NCBI RefSeq assembly: GCF_002973595.1 | Contig: NZ_PVEO01000003.1 | Coordinates: 124,001-188,000, forward strand | Length of the DNA stretch: 64,000 nucleotides | Direction: 5' to 3' | Origin: Jejuia pallidilutea | Lineage (GTDB): Bacteria; Bacteroidota; Bacteroidia; Flavobacteriales; Flavobacteriaceae | Shown here: positions 24,586 to 33,436 of the stretch, piece after piece | Layout of the letters: each line of letters opens with the position of its first letter | Position numbering within the stretch: the stretch's first letter is position 1 | The notes under the pieces: generated by a model | What the model was told of the DNA's origin: nothing | Databases searched by the model: none | Seen by the model: the letters and a program-made list of their open reading frames with translations, nothing else | Made by a program: the position numbers and the translations under genes

Positions 24586-27339
24586 ATGACTACATTTATA
24601 TTTGATGTTTTAAATGATTTAATAAAGAAGAATTATAATTTTTCTGAATTAACATTTATACTACCTAGCAAAAGAGCGGGCTTATTTTTAAAACACCAAA
24701 TAGCAAAGGTGAGCAACAAAACCTTATTTGCGCCAGAAATATTAAGTATTGAGGAGTTTGTTGAAGAACTTTCAGAACTCAAAAGCGTTACCAATACCGA
24801 TTTATTGTTTGAGTTTTATACTACCTATCAAAAACTTACAGAAACTGCTAAACAAGATACGTTTGAATCCTTCTCTAAATGGGGGCAAATACTACTGCAG
24901 GATTTTAATGAAATAGACCGTTACCTTATTCCGCAACATCAAATTTTTAATTACCTAAGTGCCATACAAGAAATAAACCATTGGTCTTCTGAAAGCAATC
25001 AAACCGAATTTATTAAAAACTACCTATCCTTCTGGAACAAGCTTACCGCGTACTACGAGGATTTTACAACCACTTTAATAAATAAAAACATCGGTTATCA
25101 AGGTTTAATTTACAGAGAAGCCGTAGAAAATATTGAGGCTTACATACAAAACACCGCCAATAAAAAGTTCATTTTTTTAGGTTTTAATGCTTTAAACACA
25201 GCAGAAGAAACTATTATTCAGGAATTATTACAAAACGATTTAGCCAAAATATATTGGGACATAGATGCTGTTTTTATAGAAAATCCAAAACACGATGCAG
25301 GGTTATTTACAAGACAACATAAAGCACGCTGGACCTATTTTAAAAACCATTCTTTTAACTGGATTACCCAAAACTATTCAAAAGAAAAGAATATATCTGT
25401 TTTGGGAATTCCAAAAAATGTAGGGCAAGCAAAATATATAGGAGAATTACTTGAGCATTTAAAACTAGAAAACAATAACTTACAACACACTGCAGTAGTT
25501 TTAGGAGACGAAAATTTACTCGTGCCTGTATTAAATGCTCTACCTTCTAGCATAGAGGCGCTTAATATTACTATGGGATTTCCTTTAAAATCCATTCCGC
25601 TAGCATCTCTGTTTGAAAATCTATTTAGAATACATAAAACAGCTTCAAATAGTTATTACTATAAAGATGTAATTACAATTCTGTCTCATCAATTTGTAAG
25701 ACCTTTATTTTTTGAAGAACACACAGATACATCAAACAAACTTATAGAACACATAAATAGTAACAACTTAACCTATATTAAGCCAGAGCAGTTAAAAAAA
25801 ATTGCCCCAAAACATACAGCAGTTATAGACTTGTTGTTTACTAACTGGAGTACATCTATAAAAGACACATTATCTAACTGTTTAGCGTTAATATTTACCA
25901 TAAAATCATATTTGGATGAAGATAAATCATCAAATAGGTTATCATTAGAATATCTCTATCGTTTTAACGTGTTGTTTAATGAAGTAATTCGGTTAAATTC
26001 AGAATATAATCATATTAAAGATATTGCTTCTCTACATAGTGTTTACAAGGAATTGCTAAGTTCTGAAACTTTAGATTTTCAAGGCGAACCATTACAAGGC
26101 CTACAAATTATGGGAATGCTGGAGTCTCGTGTTTTAGATTTTGAAACCGTTATTATTTCTTCTGTAAACGAAGGCATTCTTCCGGCAGGAAAAAGTAATA
26201 ATTCTTTCATTCCGTTTGATGTGAAATTAGAAAACAGTTTGCCAACTTATAAAGAGAAAGATGCCGTTTACACCTATCACTTTTATAGATTGCTACAACG
26301 CGCTAAAAATGTATTTATATTGTACAATACGGAAGCCGATGTGTTAACTGGTGGCGAAAAAAGCCGTTTTATAACACAATTAGAATTAGAAGGCATTCAC
26401 AATATTAAACATCATATTATAGCCCCAAAAGTTCCTGTAATAGAACACAGCTTAAATGCTGTGCGCAAAACCGATGCCTTATTACAGGATATTTTTAATC
26501 TTGCCAAAGCAGGCTTTTCTCCATCGTCGCTTACCAACTACATGCGAAATCCTATAGATTTTTACTATCAAAAGATTTTAAAAATTAGAGAATACGAAGA
26601 TGTAGAGGAAACCGTTGCCGCAAATACCTTAGGTACGGTTGTACACAATACCTTAGAAGATTTTTACGAGCCACTTATAAATACGGTGTTAACGGTTGAT
26701 GCTATAAATAATTTAAAACCTAAGATTAACGATCGCGTTACCTTCCATTTTAAAAATGAATATAAAGAAGGTGATATTTCAAAAGGAAAAAATCTTATTG
26801 TATTTGAAATTGCCAAACGTTACGTTTTAAATTTTTTAAATGCCGAAATTGAAGATATAAAAGCAGGAAACGAGATAAAAATCCTTCAGGTTGAAGCACA
26901 TAATGAAGTTGAAGTTACTATTTCTGGACTAGATTTTCCAATAAAAATTACTGGAAAGGTAGATAGGGTTGATGCTTATAATGGCATAACCAGAATTATT
27001 GATTATAAAACTGGCAGTGTGGAACAAAACCAAGTAGAGGTTGTAGACTGGGCAGATATTACAACCGATTATAAAAAATACAGCAAGAGCTTTCAGGTAT
27101 TAACCTACGTGTATATGATGTACAAAGCAAACAACATTAGTCTACCTGTTGAAGCTGGTATAATTTCGTTTAAAAATTTGAATTCGGGGTTTCTAAAATT
27201 TGCTAAAAAAGAAAGCTCTAGAGGTAAGAAGGACACCTTAATTACCGAAGCTACTATAGCTGCTTTTGAAACAGAATTAAAAGCACTAATTTCAGAAATT
27301 TGCAATCCAGATATTGATTTTTTAGAAAAAGAAGTTTAA
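24586..27339 (+). CDS. addB: AddB-like PD-(D/E)XK nuclease
   Basis: A 917-residue protein. The N-terminal part resembles an inactivated UvrD-type helicase: LTFILPSKRAGLFLKHQIAK (about 22-41) stands where a Walker A loop would be. The C-terminal RecB-like nuclease has GTVVHNTLEDFYEPL and RIIDYKTGSVEQNQ (about 804-817), where Asp and the following Lys are catalytic. The usual Cys of the iron-sulfur AddB motif (YxxCPfxFY) is replaced by Asn in NYMRNPIDFYY, so no Fe-S cluster is expected. It starts 12 bp after the OmpA terminator and is 2 bp from the hydrolase gene. Partner of the AddA-like protein at 19806. Confidence 0.82.
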   Translation: MTTFIFDVLNDLIKKNYNFSELTFILPSKRAGLFLKHQIAKVSNKTLFAPEILSIEEFVEELSELKSVTNTDLLFEFYTTYQKLTETAKQDTFESFSKWGQILLQDFNEIDRYLIPQHQIFNYLSAIQEINHWSSESNQTEFIKNYLSFWNKLTAYYEDFTTTLINKNIGYQGLIYREAVENIEAYIQNTANKKFIFLGFNALNTAEETIIQELLQNDLAKIYWDIDAVFIENPKHDAGLFTRQHKARWTYFKNHSFNWITQNYSKEKNISVLGIPKNVGQAKYIGELLEHLKLENNNLQHTAVVLGDENLLVPVLNALPSSIEALNITMGFPLKSIPLASLFENLFRIHKTASNSYYYKDVITILSHQFVRPLFFEEHTDTSNKLIEHINSNNLTYIKPEQLKKIAPKHTAVIDLLFTNWSTSIKDTLSNCLALIFTIKSYLDEDKSSNRLSLEYLYRFNVLFNEVIRLNSEYNHIKDIASLHSVYKELLSSETLDFQGEPLQGLQIMGMLESRVLDFETVIISSVNEGILPAGKSNNSFIPFDVKLENSLPTYKEKDAVYTYHFYRLLQRAKNVFILYNTEADVLTGGEKSRFITQLELEGIHNIKHHIIAPKVPVIEHSLNAVRKTDALLQDIFNLAKAGFSPSSLTNYMRNPIDFYYQKILKIREYEDVEETVAANTLGTVVHNTLEDFYEPLINTVLTVDAINNLKPKINDRVTFHFKNEYKEGDISKGKNLIVFEIAKRYVLNFLNAEIEDIKAGNEIKILQVEAHNEVEVTISGLDFPIKITGKVDRVDAYNGITRIIDYKTGSVEQNQVEVVDWADITTDYKKYSKSFQVLTYVYMMYKANNISLPVEAGIISFKNLNSGFLKFAKKESSRGKKDTLITEATIAAFETELKALISEICNPDIDFLEKEV

Positions 27340-27341
27340 TT

Positions 27342-28184
27342 ATGACAATTACAAAACATATTATCTTAGAAGAAAAACATAAAAAACCCATTGTAACAGA
27401 TGTTTTTTACACTAACAACAACACACCAAAACCTGTAATTATTTTTTGCCATGGTTACAAAGGTTTTAAAGATTGGGGCGCTTGGGATTTAATGGCCGAA
27501 GCCTTCTCCAGTGCTGGATATTTCTTTATAAAATTTAACTTTTCACACAACGGAGGAACGGTAGAGCAGCCTATAGACTTTCCAGATTTAGAGGCTTTTG
27601 GAAACAACAACTACACTAAGGAGCTAGATGATTTAGAAGCTGTGATAGACTGGATTTATAAAAGCTCTGAATTTGAAAACAATTTAGATAAAACCAACAT
27701 TAACTTAATTGGCCACAGCCGAGGTGGTGGCATTGTAACTATAAAAGCCGAAGAAGACCAACGCATTACAAAGGTTATAAGTCTCGCAGGAGTGTCAGAC
27801 TACGGCAGCAGAGGCCCTTTAATTGGCAACATAGAAGAATGGAAAAAAGATGGTGTAAAATATGTTGAAAACAGCAGAACCAAACAACACATGCCGCATT
27901 ATTATCAATTTTATGAAGATTTCAAAGCCAATGAGGAAAGATTGACCATAAAACGCGCTGTTTCAAATTTAAAAATCCCCTATTTAATTATTCATGGAGA
28001 TGCAGACACGAGCGTAGCAATAAACGAAGCACATCAACTCCATAAATGGAGCGGAAAAAGTAATTTAGAAATTATTGAAGGTGCAGACCATGTTTTTAAC
28101 ACGAAACATCCTTGGGATGCCAATGCCGTATCGCCCGCTTTAAAGCGTGTTATTGAATTAATTGATGCCTTTATAAAAGAGTAA
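27342..28184 (+). CDS. Alpha/beta hydrolase (dienelactone-hydrolase-like)
   Basis: A 280-residue cytoplasmic serine hydrolase. IIFCHGYKGFKDWGAWD (about 32-48) forms the oxyanion region. The nucleophile elbow is IGHSRGGGIVTIKA (about 126-139). The acid is probably Asp in IIHGDADTSVAI and the base His in GADHVFNTKHPW. The substrate is not predictable. It starts 2 bp after addB and is presumably cotranscribed with it. Confidence 0.85.
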   Translation: MTITKHIILEEKHKKPIVTDVFYTNNNTPKPVIIFCHGYKGFKDWGAWDLMAEAFSSAGYFFIKFNFSHNGGTVEQPIDFPDLEAFGNNNYTKELDDLEAVIDWIYKSSEFENNLDKTNINLIGHSRGGGIVTIKAEEDQRITKVISLAGVSDYGSRGPLIGNIEEWKKDGVKYVENSRTKQHMPHYYQFYEDFKANEERLTIKRAVSNLKIPYLIIHGDADTSVAINEAHQLHKWSGKSNLEIIEGADHVFNTKHPWDANAVSPALKRVIELIDAFIKE

Positions 28185-28258
28185 TTCTTCCTTAAATTAG
28201 TTATTTTTAAACAACAGTAAATTTTAGCAATGCCTTTGTTTGGTATAGTTAATAAATA

Positions 28259-28297
28259 AACAAAGCCTCAAAAGATAAAATCTCTTGAAGCCTTGTT
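28259..28297 (-). terminator. Terminator of tRNA-Ala
   Basis: On the minus strand a 17-bp stem (AACAAGGCTTCAAGAGA with TCTTTTGAGGCTTTGTT) contains three G-U pairs and ends in T-rich sequence, 8 bp beyond the tRNA. On the plus strand the same positions are A-C mismatches, so the structure is meant for the minus-strand transcript. Confidence 0.7.
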
Positions 28298-28304
28298 ATT
28301 ACTG

Positions 28305-28378
28305 TGGAGAAGATCGGATTCGAACCGACGACCTCTTGACTGCCAGTCAAGCGCTCTAGCCAACTGAGCTACATCCCC
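28305..28378 (-). tRNA. tRNA-Ala (anticodon GGC)
   Basis: The minus strand folds into a full cloverleaf of 74 nt: acceptor GGGGATG with CTTCTCC, D arm with AGCTCAGTTGGCTAGAGC, anticodon stem CTTGA/TCAAG with loop CTGGCAG (anticodon GGC), and T arm GTCGG-TTCGAAT-CCGAT. The acceptor stem has one T-T mismatch. CCA is not encoded. Confidence 0.95.
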
Positions 28379-28524
28379 TTATTCCTGATTTAGGACAATA
28401 ATATAATTTTTTGTAAATATATTAAAAGACAAATTAAAGTTACGTTTTATTATAAAATAATATGTCACCTAATATTAAACTTTAGAATAATTAACTTGCA
28501 ATAAACTCAATAAGAGTAGCAAAA

Positions 28525-29637
28525 ATGAAAATTTCGCCCTTAGTAAAAAGAAATGCCCTAAGAATTCTTCCTTTTGGATGTATTTGGTTGTTGTTTGCAT
28601 GCATATTTCTTTGGATTGAATATGCTGCAATTGGAGACATAACCAACACACCCGCTTCTGCTATTAAAATAACACCAAAAATTCTTGCCTTTGCCTTAAC
28701 TGGTATAACGCTTATTGGGCTTTTAGTAGGGAGCATTGAAATATTATTCCTCAACAAGATATTTGAAAAGAAAAGCTTATTAACCAAAATAGTGTCCAAG
28801 TTTTTAATCTACCTCTTTATTTTTTTCTTAATTATATTTATTAACTATCCTATAGCTGTAAGTTTAGAACTTAACATATCGGTGTTTCATCCAACAGTGT
28901 GGAGCAGATATGTTGATTTTTTATTTAGTATTACCCATTTAAGCACCGTTATTCAATTAGGTGTTTCGCTACTTTTTTCACTATTATATGCAGAAATCAG
29001 CGAAAATTTAGGTCAGAACGTATTACTTAACTTCTTTACAGGAAAATATCATAAACCCGTTTCTGAAACCCGTATATTTATGTTTGTAGACATGAAATCT
29101 TCTACTGCTATCGCAGAAAAACTAGGGCATATAAAATATTTTGATTTTTTAAAAGATTATTATTTCAACCTATCTAATGCTATTATAAAAAACCAAGGTG
29201 AAGTATATCAGTACATAGGAGATGAAATTGTAATTTCTTGGAATTTTAAAGCAGGCATAAAGCAAAACAATTGCATTAACTGTTTTTTTGATATGAAGCT
29301 AGACTTAGAAAAGAAAAAAGATGTTTATTTAAAAACATATAACATATTTCCAGAATTTAAAGCTGCCATTCATTACGGACAAGTTACAACAGGAGAAATT
29401 GGCGCTTTAAAAAAAGAAATTTTCTTTACTGGAGATGTTTTAAATACTACTGCTAGAATTCAAGGCTTATGCAACATATACAATGCAGAGCTTATTATAT
29501 CCCAAAACCTTATAGAACATTTAAACTTAACTAAAGACTTTACAATACGTAAGCTAAAGGAGGAGACGCTAAGAGGCAAAAAAGAATCTATAGATTTATT
29601 TGAAGTAGAGAAAATTGGCGAACAACAATTACTTTAA
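28525..29637 (+). CDS. Membrane-bound class III adenylate/guanylate cyclase
   Basis: A 370-residue protein. Four hydrophobic helices lie at about 13-35, 52-75, 92-113 and 133-155. The C-terminal cyclase domain starts at about 180: metal-binding Asp in IFMFVDMKSSTAIAEKLGH and the second Asp in YQYIGDEIVISW. The transition-state Asn and Arg lie in FTGDVLNTTARIQGL. It should make cAMP or cGMP in response to a membrane or lipid signal; the substrate-specifying residues do not settle which. CRP/FNR-type control sites elsewhere (for example near 593) would be possible outlets. Its last 9 bases overlap the convergent stress-protein gene. Confidence 0.88.
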   Translation: MKISPLVKRNALRILPFGCIWLLFACIFLWIEYAAIGDITNTPASAIKITPKILAFALTGITLIGLLVGSIEILFLNKIFEKKSLLTKIVSKFLIYLFIFFLIIFINYPIAVSLELNISVFHPTVWSRYVDFLFSITHLSTVIQLGVSLLFSLLYAEISENLGQNVLLNFFTGKYHKPVSETRIFMFVDMKSSTAIAEKLGHIKYFDFLKDYYFNLSNAIIKNQGEVYQYIGDEIVISWNFKAGIKQNNCINCFFDMKLDLEKKKDVYLKTYNIFPEFKAAIHYGQVTTGEIGALKKEIFFTGDVLNTTARIQGLCNIYNAELIISQNLIEHLNLTKDFTIRKLKEETLRGKKESIDLFEVEKIGEQQLL

Positions 29638-30423
29638 ACCACTTAAAACTAAAACAGGAATACTGCTATGAAAATCCTTTTTTAAAATTGTATCTTTTTC
29701 CCATGTTTTAGCAAAAAAACCGCGTTTACGTCTTACTACACAGAGCATATCTGGTTTATGCGACTGAAAATGCTCTAATACACCTTGAAAAGTAGTGGCA
29801 TTAACCGTTTCGGTTGTATTACTTACTATAGCGTTTAATTCGTCGTTCACATCAAAATCACCATCATTGTAATGCGGTGTTTTAACCAATAATAAATCTA
29901 CATTGGCTTTAAACTTGTCTTTAACATCCTTAATAGGCGACAAAACATTTTCTTTTCTAATAATGGCAGATTTAATGGCCATTAAAATATGCTCTGGCTT
30001 AGAGAATTTGTAACCTTCTGGAACAATTAATGCTGGCACATCCATTTGCTTAATAATTTTACCAGAGGTTTTTCCCAAGTATACTTCATCTTTAATAGAG
30101 TTTGTTCTTGGTTCTACCAATACCAAATCTACATCGGCAGCTTTACACGCTAATTCTAAAGTGTCTATTAAATCTCCTTTTAAAGTTCTAACAAAAACAT
30201 CAACGTTTTTCGTATCTACCTGTTTTACAAGACCTTGTAAAAACTCTAAGCTTTCACGTTCAATAATTTTATCAACATTTATCATTGTTCCCGCTTTAGT
30301 AAATACATTATACACTTGTACCACAAAAAGTTTTGCGCCAAAAGCTTCAGCAAAATCTACGGCGTATTGTAAATGACTAATTGCATTTTTTGAAGACCCA
30401 ACAGGAACTAAAATATTTTTCAT
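29629..30423 (-). CDS. Universal stress protein, tandem-domain
   Basis: A 264-residue protein from ATG 30423 (MKNILVPVGSSKNAISHLQYA), preferred over an ATG two codons upstream because this start is typical of the family. Two Usp domains: residues 1-140 and about 145-264. The first contains LVEPRTNSIKDEVYLGKTSGKIIKQ, with the G-x-x-S/T-type nucleotide loop partly changed. The second, ILMAIKSAIIRKENVLSP, is more degenerate and ends SSIPVLVLSGLK. Cytoplasmic; role in stress survival is known only in general terms. The 3' end overlaps the cyclase gene tail-to-tail. Confidence 0.88.
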   Translation of the reverse strand: MKNILVPVGSSKNAISHLQYAVDFAEAFGAKLFVVQVYNVFTKAGTMINVDKIIERESLEFLQGLVKQVDTKNVDVFVRTLKGDLIDTLELACKAADVDLVLVEPRTNSIKDEVYLGKTSGKIIKQMDVPALIVPEGYKFSKPEHILMAIKSAIIRKENVLSPIKDVKDKFKANVDLLLVKTPHYNDGDFDVNDELNAIVSNTTETVNATTFQGVLEHFQSHKPDMLCVVRRKRGFFAKTWEKDTILKKDFHSSIPVLVLSGLK

Positions 30424-30481
30424 GACCAAAAGTTAAAGCTTAAATTTACATAGAATTATAAGGCAAAAGTAAAACAATTTA

Positions 30482-30982
30482 ATGATACGAAAAGCAATAC
30501 CTGAAGATATAGATAAAATTTTAAAAATCACCAAGGCATGTGCTGCACATATGATTAGCAAGCACATTTTTCAATGGAATGAATTCTACCCCAATGCCAC
30601 AGCATTTAAAAGAGATATTGATAATGGTGAGTGTTATGTTTTAGAAATTAAAAACGAAATAATAGGATGCATTACAATTTCAACCTATATGGATGAAGAA
30701 TATAATCCGATAAAATGGTTAACCCCTAATGACAACAATATCTATATCCATCGTTTGGCGGTACATCCTAATTTTCAAGGTAAAGGCTATGCACAACAAT
30801 TACTATCGTTTGCTGAAAATTATGCGACCATCAAAAATTATAGATCAATACGACTAGATACATTTTCACAAAACAAAAGAAACCAAAAGTTTTACGAACT
30901 TCGCGGATATAAAAAACTAGGCGATATTTACTTTCCTAAACAAAGTAAATTCCCTTTTCATTGTTACGAACTGGTTCTGTGA
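30482..30982 (+). CDS. GNAT family N-acetyltransferase
   Basis: A 166-residue enzyme. The acetyl-CoA-binding motif A is IHRLAVHPNFQGKGYAQQLL (about 89-108), with the Q/R-x-x-G-x-G/A pyrophosphate loop as QGKGYA. Motif B is near NKRNQKFYELRGYKKLG. The acceptor substrate is unknown. The stop TGA overlaps the GTG start of the MATE gene, so the two form an operon. Confidence 0.9.
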   Translation: MIRKAIPEDIDKILKITKACAAHMISKHIFQWNEFYPNATAFKRDIDNGECYVLEIKNEIIGCITISTYMDEEYNPIKWLTPNDNNIYIHRLAVHPNFQGKGYAQQLLSFAENYATIKNYRSIRLDTFSQNKRNQKFYELRGYKKLGDIYFPKQSKFPFHCYELVL

Positions 30983-32313
30983 ATAAAAACATAAGCTTAA
31001 AATACATAAACAAATTGGCGGTTCCTGCACTTATTGCAGGAATATCAGAGCCTATTTTATCTATAACCGATACTGCCATTGTAGGAAACGTTGATGTAAA
31101 CCCTGTAGAGTCTTTGGCTGCTGTGGGTATTGTTGGTACTTTTCTTTCTATGCTTATTTGGATACTAGGGCAAACACGCAGTGCCATTTCAGCTATTGTA
31201 TCGCAATATTTGGGTGCCGATAATTTAAATGCCGTTAAAAACCTTCCTGCCCAAGCTATTTTTATTGTAACTTCTTTAAGCCTTTTTATAATAGCTAGCA
31301 CTTACCCTTTTGCTAGTGAAATTTTCAAACTTTATAATGCATCAAATCTTATTTTAGAGTACAGTGTACTTTACTATAAAATAAGGGTTTTTGGTTTTCC
31401 TTTCACCTTATTTACTATAGCCGTTTTTGGTACGTTTAGAGGATTACAAAACACATATCACCCCATGATAGTTGCTATAATAGGTGCAGCCACCAACATT
31501 GTTTTAGACTTTGTTTTGGTATATGGCATTTCAGGGTACATAGCACCTATGAATATTGAGGGTGCAGCTTATGCCAGTGTTACTGCACAAATACTTATGG
31601 CTTTATTTTCAGGATACTTTTTGCTAAAAAAAACAAATATACCACTGCTTCCTACCTTTCCGTTCAATAAAGAAATTAAGCGGTTTATAGGTATGATTTT
31701 TAATTTATTTATTAGAACACTAGCCCTAAACATCACCTTATATTTTGCTACACGTTTTGCCACTGGTTATGGTAAAAACTATATTGCAGCATATACCATT
31801 GCCATAAATTTATGGTTTTTGGGCGCTTTTATTATAGATGGTTATGCAGGCGCCGGTAACATAATGTCTGGTCGCTTATTTGGTGCTAAAAATTATAAAG
31901 ATTTGGTAAACCTCAACAAAAAACTCATTAAAATAGGGCTTGTTGTTGGGTGCGCTTTAACTTTGGTAGGATTTATTATTTATAAACCCATAGGCTTATT
32001 ATTTACTAAAGAGCATGAGGTTTTAGAGCGTTTTTACAATGTATTTTGGATAGTGCTTATAATGCAACCTATTTGCGCTATTGCCTTTATTTTTGATGGT
32101 ATTTTTAAAGGTTTGGGTAAAATGGGAACACTAAGAAACGTGCTGTTACTTGCTACGTTTTTAGTATTTATTCCAATACTATATGGTTTAGACTATCTAG
32201 ATTTTAAGCTTAATGGTATTTTTATTGCACTAACGTTTTGGATGATTGCCAGAGCACTGCCATTGCTCATCAATTTTAGAAAACAATTTATCCCGCTCGC
32301 TAAAAACAATTAA
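30979..32313 (+). CDS. MATE family efflux transporter
   Basis: A 444-residue, 12-helix inner-membrane protein. The start is taken as GTG at 30979, overlapping the previous stop (GTGA); the TTG 18 bp upstream would give a longer N terminus inside the acetyltransferase gene. MATE features include ISEPILSITDTAIVGNVD in helix 1, GQTRSAISAIVSQYLGADNL in helix 2 and the mirrored GYAGAGNIMSGRLFGAKNY in helix 8. It exports organic cations or drugs in exchange for Na+ or H+. The neighbouring acetyltransferase may act on the same class of toxic compound, which is an inference only. Confidence 0.9.
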   Translation: MNKNISLKYINKLAVPALIAGISEPILSITDTAIVGNVDVNPVESLAAVGIVGTFLSMLIWILGQTRSAISAIVSQYLGADNLNAVKNLPAQAIFIVTSLSLFIIASTYPFASEIFKLYNASNLILEYSVLYYKIRVFGFPFTLFTIAVFGTFRGLQNTYHPMIVAIIGAATNIVLDFVLVYGISGYIAPMNIEGAAYASVTAQILMALFSGYFLLKKTNIPLLPTFPFNKEIKRFIGMIFNLFIRTLALNITLYFATRFATGYGKNYIAAYTIAINLWFLGAFIIDGYAGAGNIMSGRLFGAKNYKDLVNLNKKLIKIGLVVGCALTLVGFIIYKPIGLLFTKEHEVLERFYNVFWIVLIMQPICAIAFIFDGIFKGLGKMGTLRNVLLLATFLVFIPILYGLDYLDFKLNGIFIALTFWMIARALPLLINFRKQFIPLAKNN

Positions 32314-32322
32314 CTTTGTAGC

Positions 32323-32517
32323 ATGATGATAAACAAACTACTTTTGGGTTTTAGTCTTATTCAAAATTCAGACATCGAAGAAAAAATTAAAAATGCGCCA
32401 GATAGTGGTTACGAAGTAGGTGTTTTTATTGGCTCTATGATACCCTTTGTAGTACTAGTAATTATTGCTTACATGATTTATTACTACAATAAAAAGCGCA
32501 ACAACAATAACAACTAG
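32323..32517 (+). CDS. Small single-pass membrane protein
   Basis: A 64-residue protein. An N-terminal segment (GFSLIQNSDIEEKIKNAPDSG) is followed by a transmembrane helix at about 33-53 (FIGSMIPFVVLVIIAYMIYY) and a Lys/Arg/Asn tail. I do not recognise a family. A perfect -7 box, TAACTTTG at 32311-32318, overlaps the MATE stop codon and ends 4 bp before the first ATG, which predicts a leaderless or nearly leaderless message. A second, smaller membrane protein follows 8 bp later. Confidence 0.6.
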   Translation: MMINKLLLGFSLIQNSDIEEKIKNAPDSGYEVGVFIGSMIPFVVLVIIAYMIYYYNKKRNNNNN

Positions 32518-32525
32518 CATCCCCC

Positions 32526-32624
32526 ATGGACATTCTAAATTTTTTAAGCGGCAATGGTCTCTTTTTACTTCTCGCATTAGTATTAATAATCGTGTATTTT
32601 GTAAATAAAAAACGAAGAAGATAG
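32526..32624 (+). CDS. Very small membrane protein (32 residues)
   Basis: ATG at 32526 opens a 32-codon frame: MDILNFLSGNGLF, a hydrophobic helix LLLALVLIIVYFV, and the basic end NKKRRR, then TAG. Single-helix proteins with a basic tail are common regulators of membrane complexes. The close spacing to the gene at 32323, which has the same helix-plus-basic-tail design, suggests that they act as a pair. No homology is claimed. Confidence 0.5.
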   Translation: MDILNFLSGNGLFLLLALVLIIVYFVNKKRRR

Positions 32625-32632
32625 TATCTTTG
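32599..32632 (+). promoter_or_regulatory. Promoter of queD
   Basis: TTG (32599-32601), a 23-bp spacer and TATCTTTG (32625-32632), a full -7 match. The leader would be about 13 nt. This places the TTG codon at 32630 within the promoter and favours the ATG at 32651. Confidence 0.55.
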
Positions 32633-32650
32633 CCAACCAACAATTCGCAT

Positions 32651-33103
32651 ATGAGTAATATACGCATCACCAAACAATTCTCTTTCGAAACAGGTCATGC
32701 CCTTTACGGTTACGACGGTAAATGCAAAAATGTACACGGGCACAGTTACCGTCTCGATGTTACCGTTATTGGCAAACCCATAACCGATAATACCAACGTA
32801 AAATACGGTATGGTAATAGATTTTGGCGACCTAAAAAAAATCGTTAAAGAAGAAATTGTAAACGTGTTCGATCACGCTACGGTATTTAACAAAAACACTC
32901 CTCACGTAGATTTAGCAAACGAGTTAAAAAAACGTGGGCACAATGTTTTATTAGTAAATTACCAACCCACCAGCGAGATGATGGTTATAGATTTTGCAAA
33001 AAAAATAAAAGCACGTTTGCCACAAAATATTAAGTTACATTCCTTAAAACTCCAGGAAACGGCCACAAGTTTTGCAGAGTGGTTCGCTTACGATCAAGAG
33101 TAG
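32651..33103 (+). CDS. queD: 6-carboxytetrahydropterin synthase (QueD/PTPS family)
   Basis: A 150-residue enzyme of queuosine (7-deazaguanine) synthesis, converting dihydroneopterin triphosphate to 6-carboxy-tetrahydropterin. Zinc ligands are His in FETGHALYGYDG and the two His of NVHGHSYRLDV; the catalytic Cys lies in GKCKNVHG. Asp-His of NVFDHATVFN and Glu of LQETATSFAEW complete the active site. Start at ATG 32651 (MSNIRITKQFSFETG). No other queuosine gene is adjacent. Confidence 0.92.
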   Translation: MSNIRITKQFSFETGHALYGYDGKCKNVHGHSYRLDVTVIGKPITDNTNVKYGMVIDFGDLKKIVKEEIVNVFDHATVFNKNTPHVDLANELKKRGHNVLLVNYQPTSEMMVIDFAKKIKARLPQNIKLHSLKLQETATSFAEWFAYDQE

Positions 33104-33207
33104 TTTTTGGGCGCTCCCCTTTCGGGTCGGGCTTTACACTAATAGTTTTGGCTTCCCGCATTGGCGGGACCAAAAGCTGCCGTTACAATCCCTAGCGCAC
33201 CTATTTG
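33104..33207 (+). repeat. Dispersed intergenic repeat, copy 1
   Basis: About 100 bp starting GGGCGCTCCCCTTTCGGGTC, then CGGGCTTTAC, a hairpin (outer arms TTTTGG and CCAAAA, inner arms CCCGC and GCGGG), then TTACAATCCCTAGCGC. A second copy lies in opposite orientation at 54022-54140. The hairpin bases differ between copies but still pair. It follows the queD stop immediately and has no coding content. Confidence 0.65.
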
Positions 33208-33401
33208 CTAACATATAGTTTTAACCTATTGGTTATCTTTATCGGCATTCAAACTTCTCAGTAAAAACCTATCAAGTAGAAGCTAGAAATGGCCACTAAA
33301 CAGTTCCAAAAAGCTAAATCGTGCATCATTACAAAATCTTTTGGTTGGTTCTAACTAACCCATGAACAATAAAAATAGAATATCAAAACATAAATAATGA
33401 G

Positions 33402-33421
33402 ATTCCTGCGTTCGCAGGAAT
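33402..33421. repeat. Palindromic repeat ATTCC type, upstream of lpxH
   Basis: Arms ATTCCTGCG and CGCAGGAAT with a 2-nt loop, preceded by ATGAG. The same design with different stem bases (ATTCCCAC and GTGGGAAT) occurs upstream of trpS at 46854-46873. The remaining bases between 33208 and 33401 show nothing. Confidence 0.55.
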
Positions 33422-33436
33422 TGTTATATTTACACC

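Noticed and set aside
33104-33207. The GC-rich repeat as an rRNA or tmRNA fragment
   Set aside because: It does not contain recognisable conserved rRNA or tmRNA segments, and the second copy at 54022 shows it to be an intergenic repeat.
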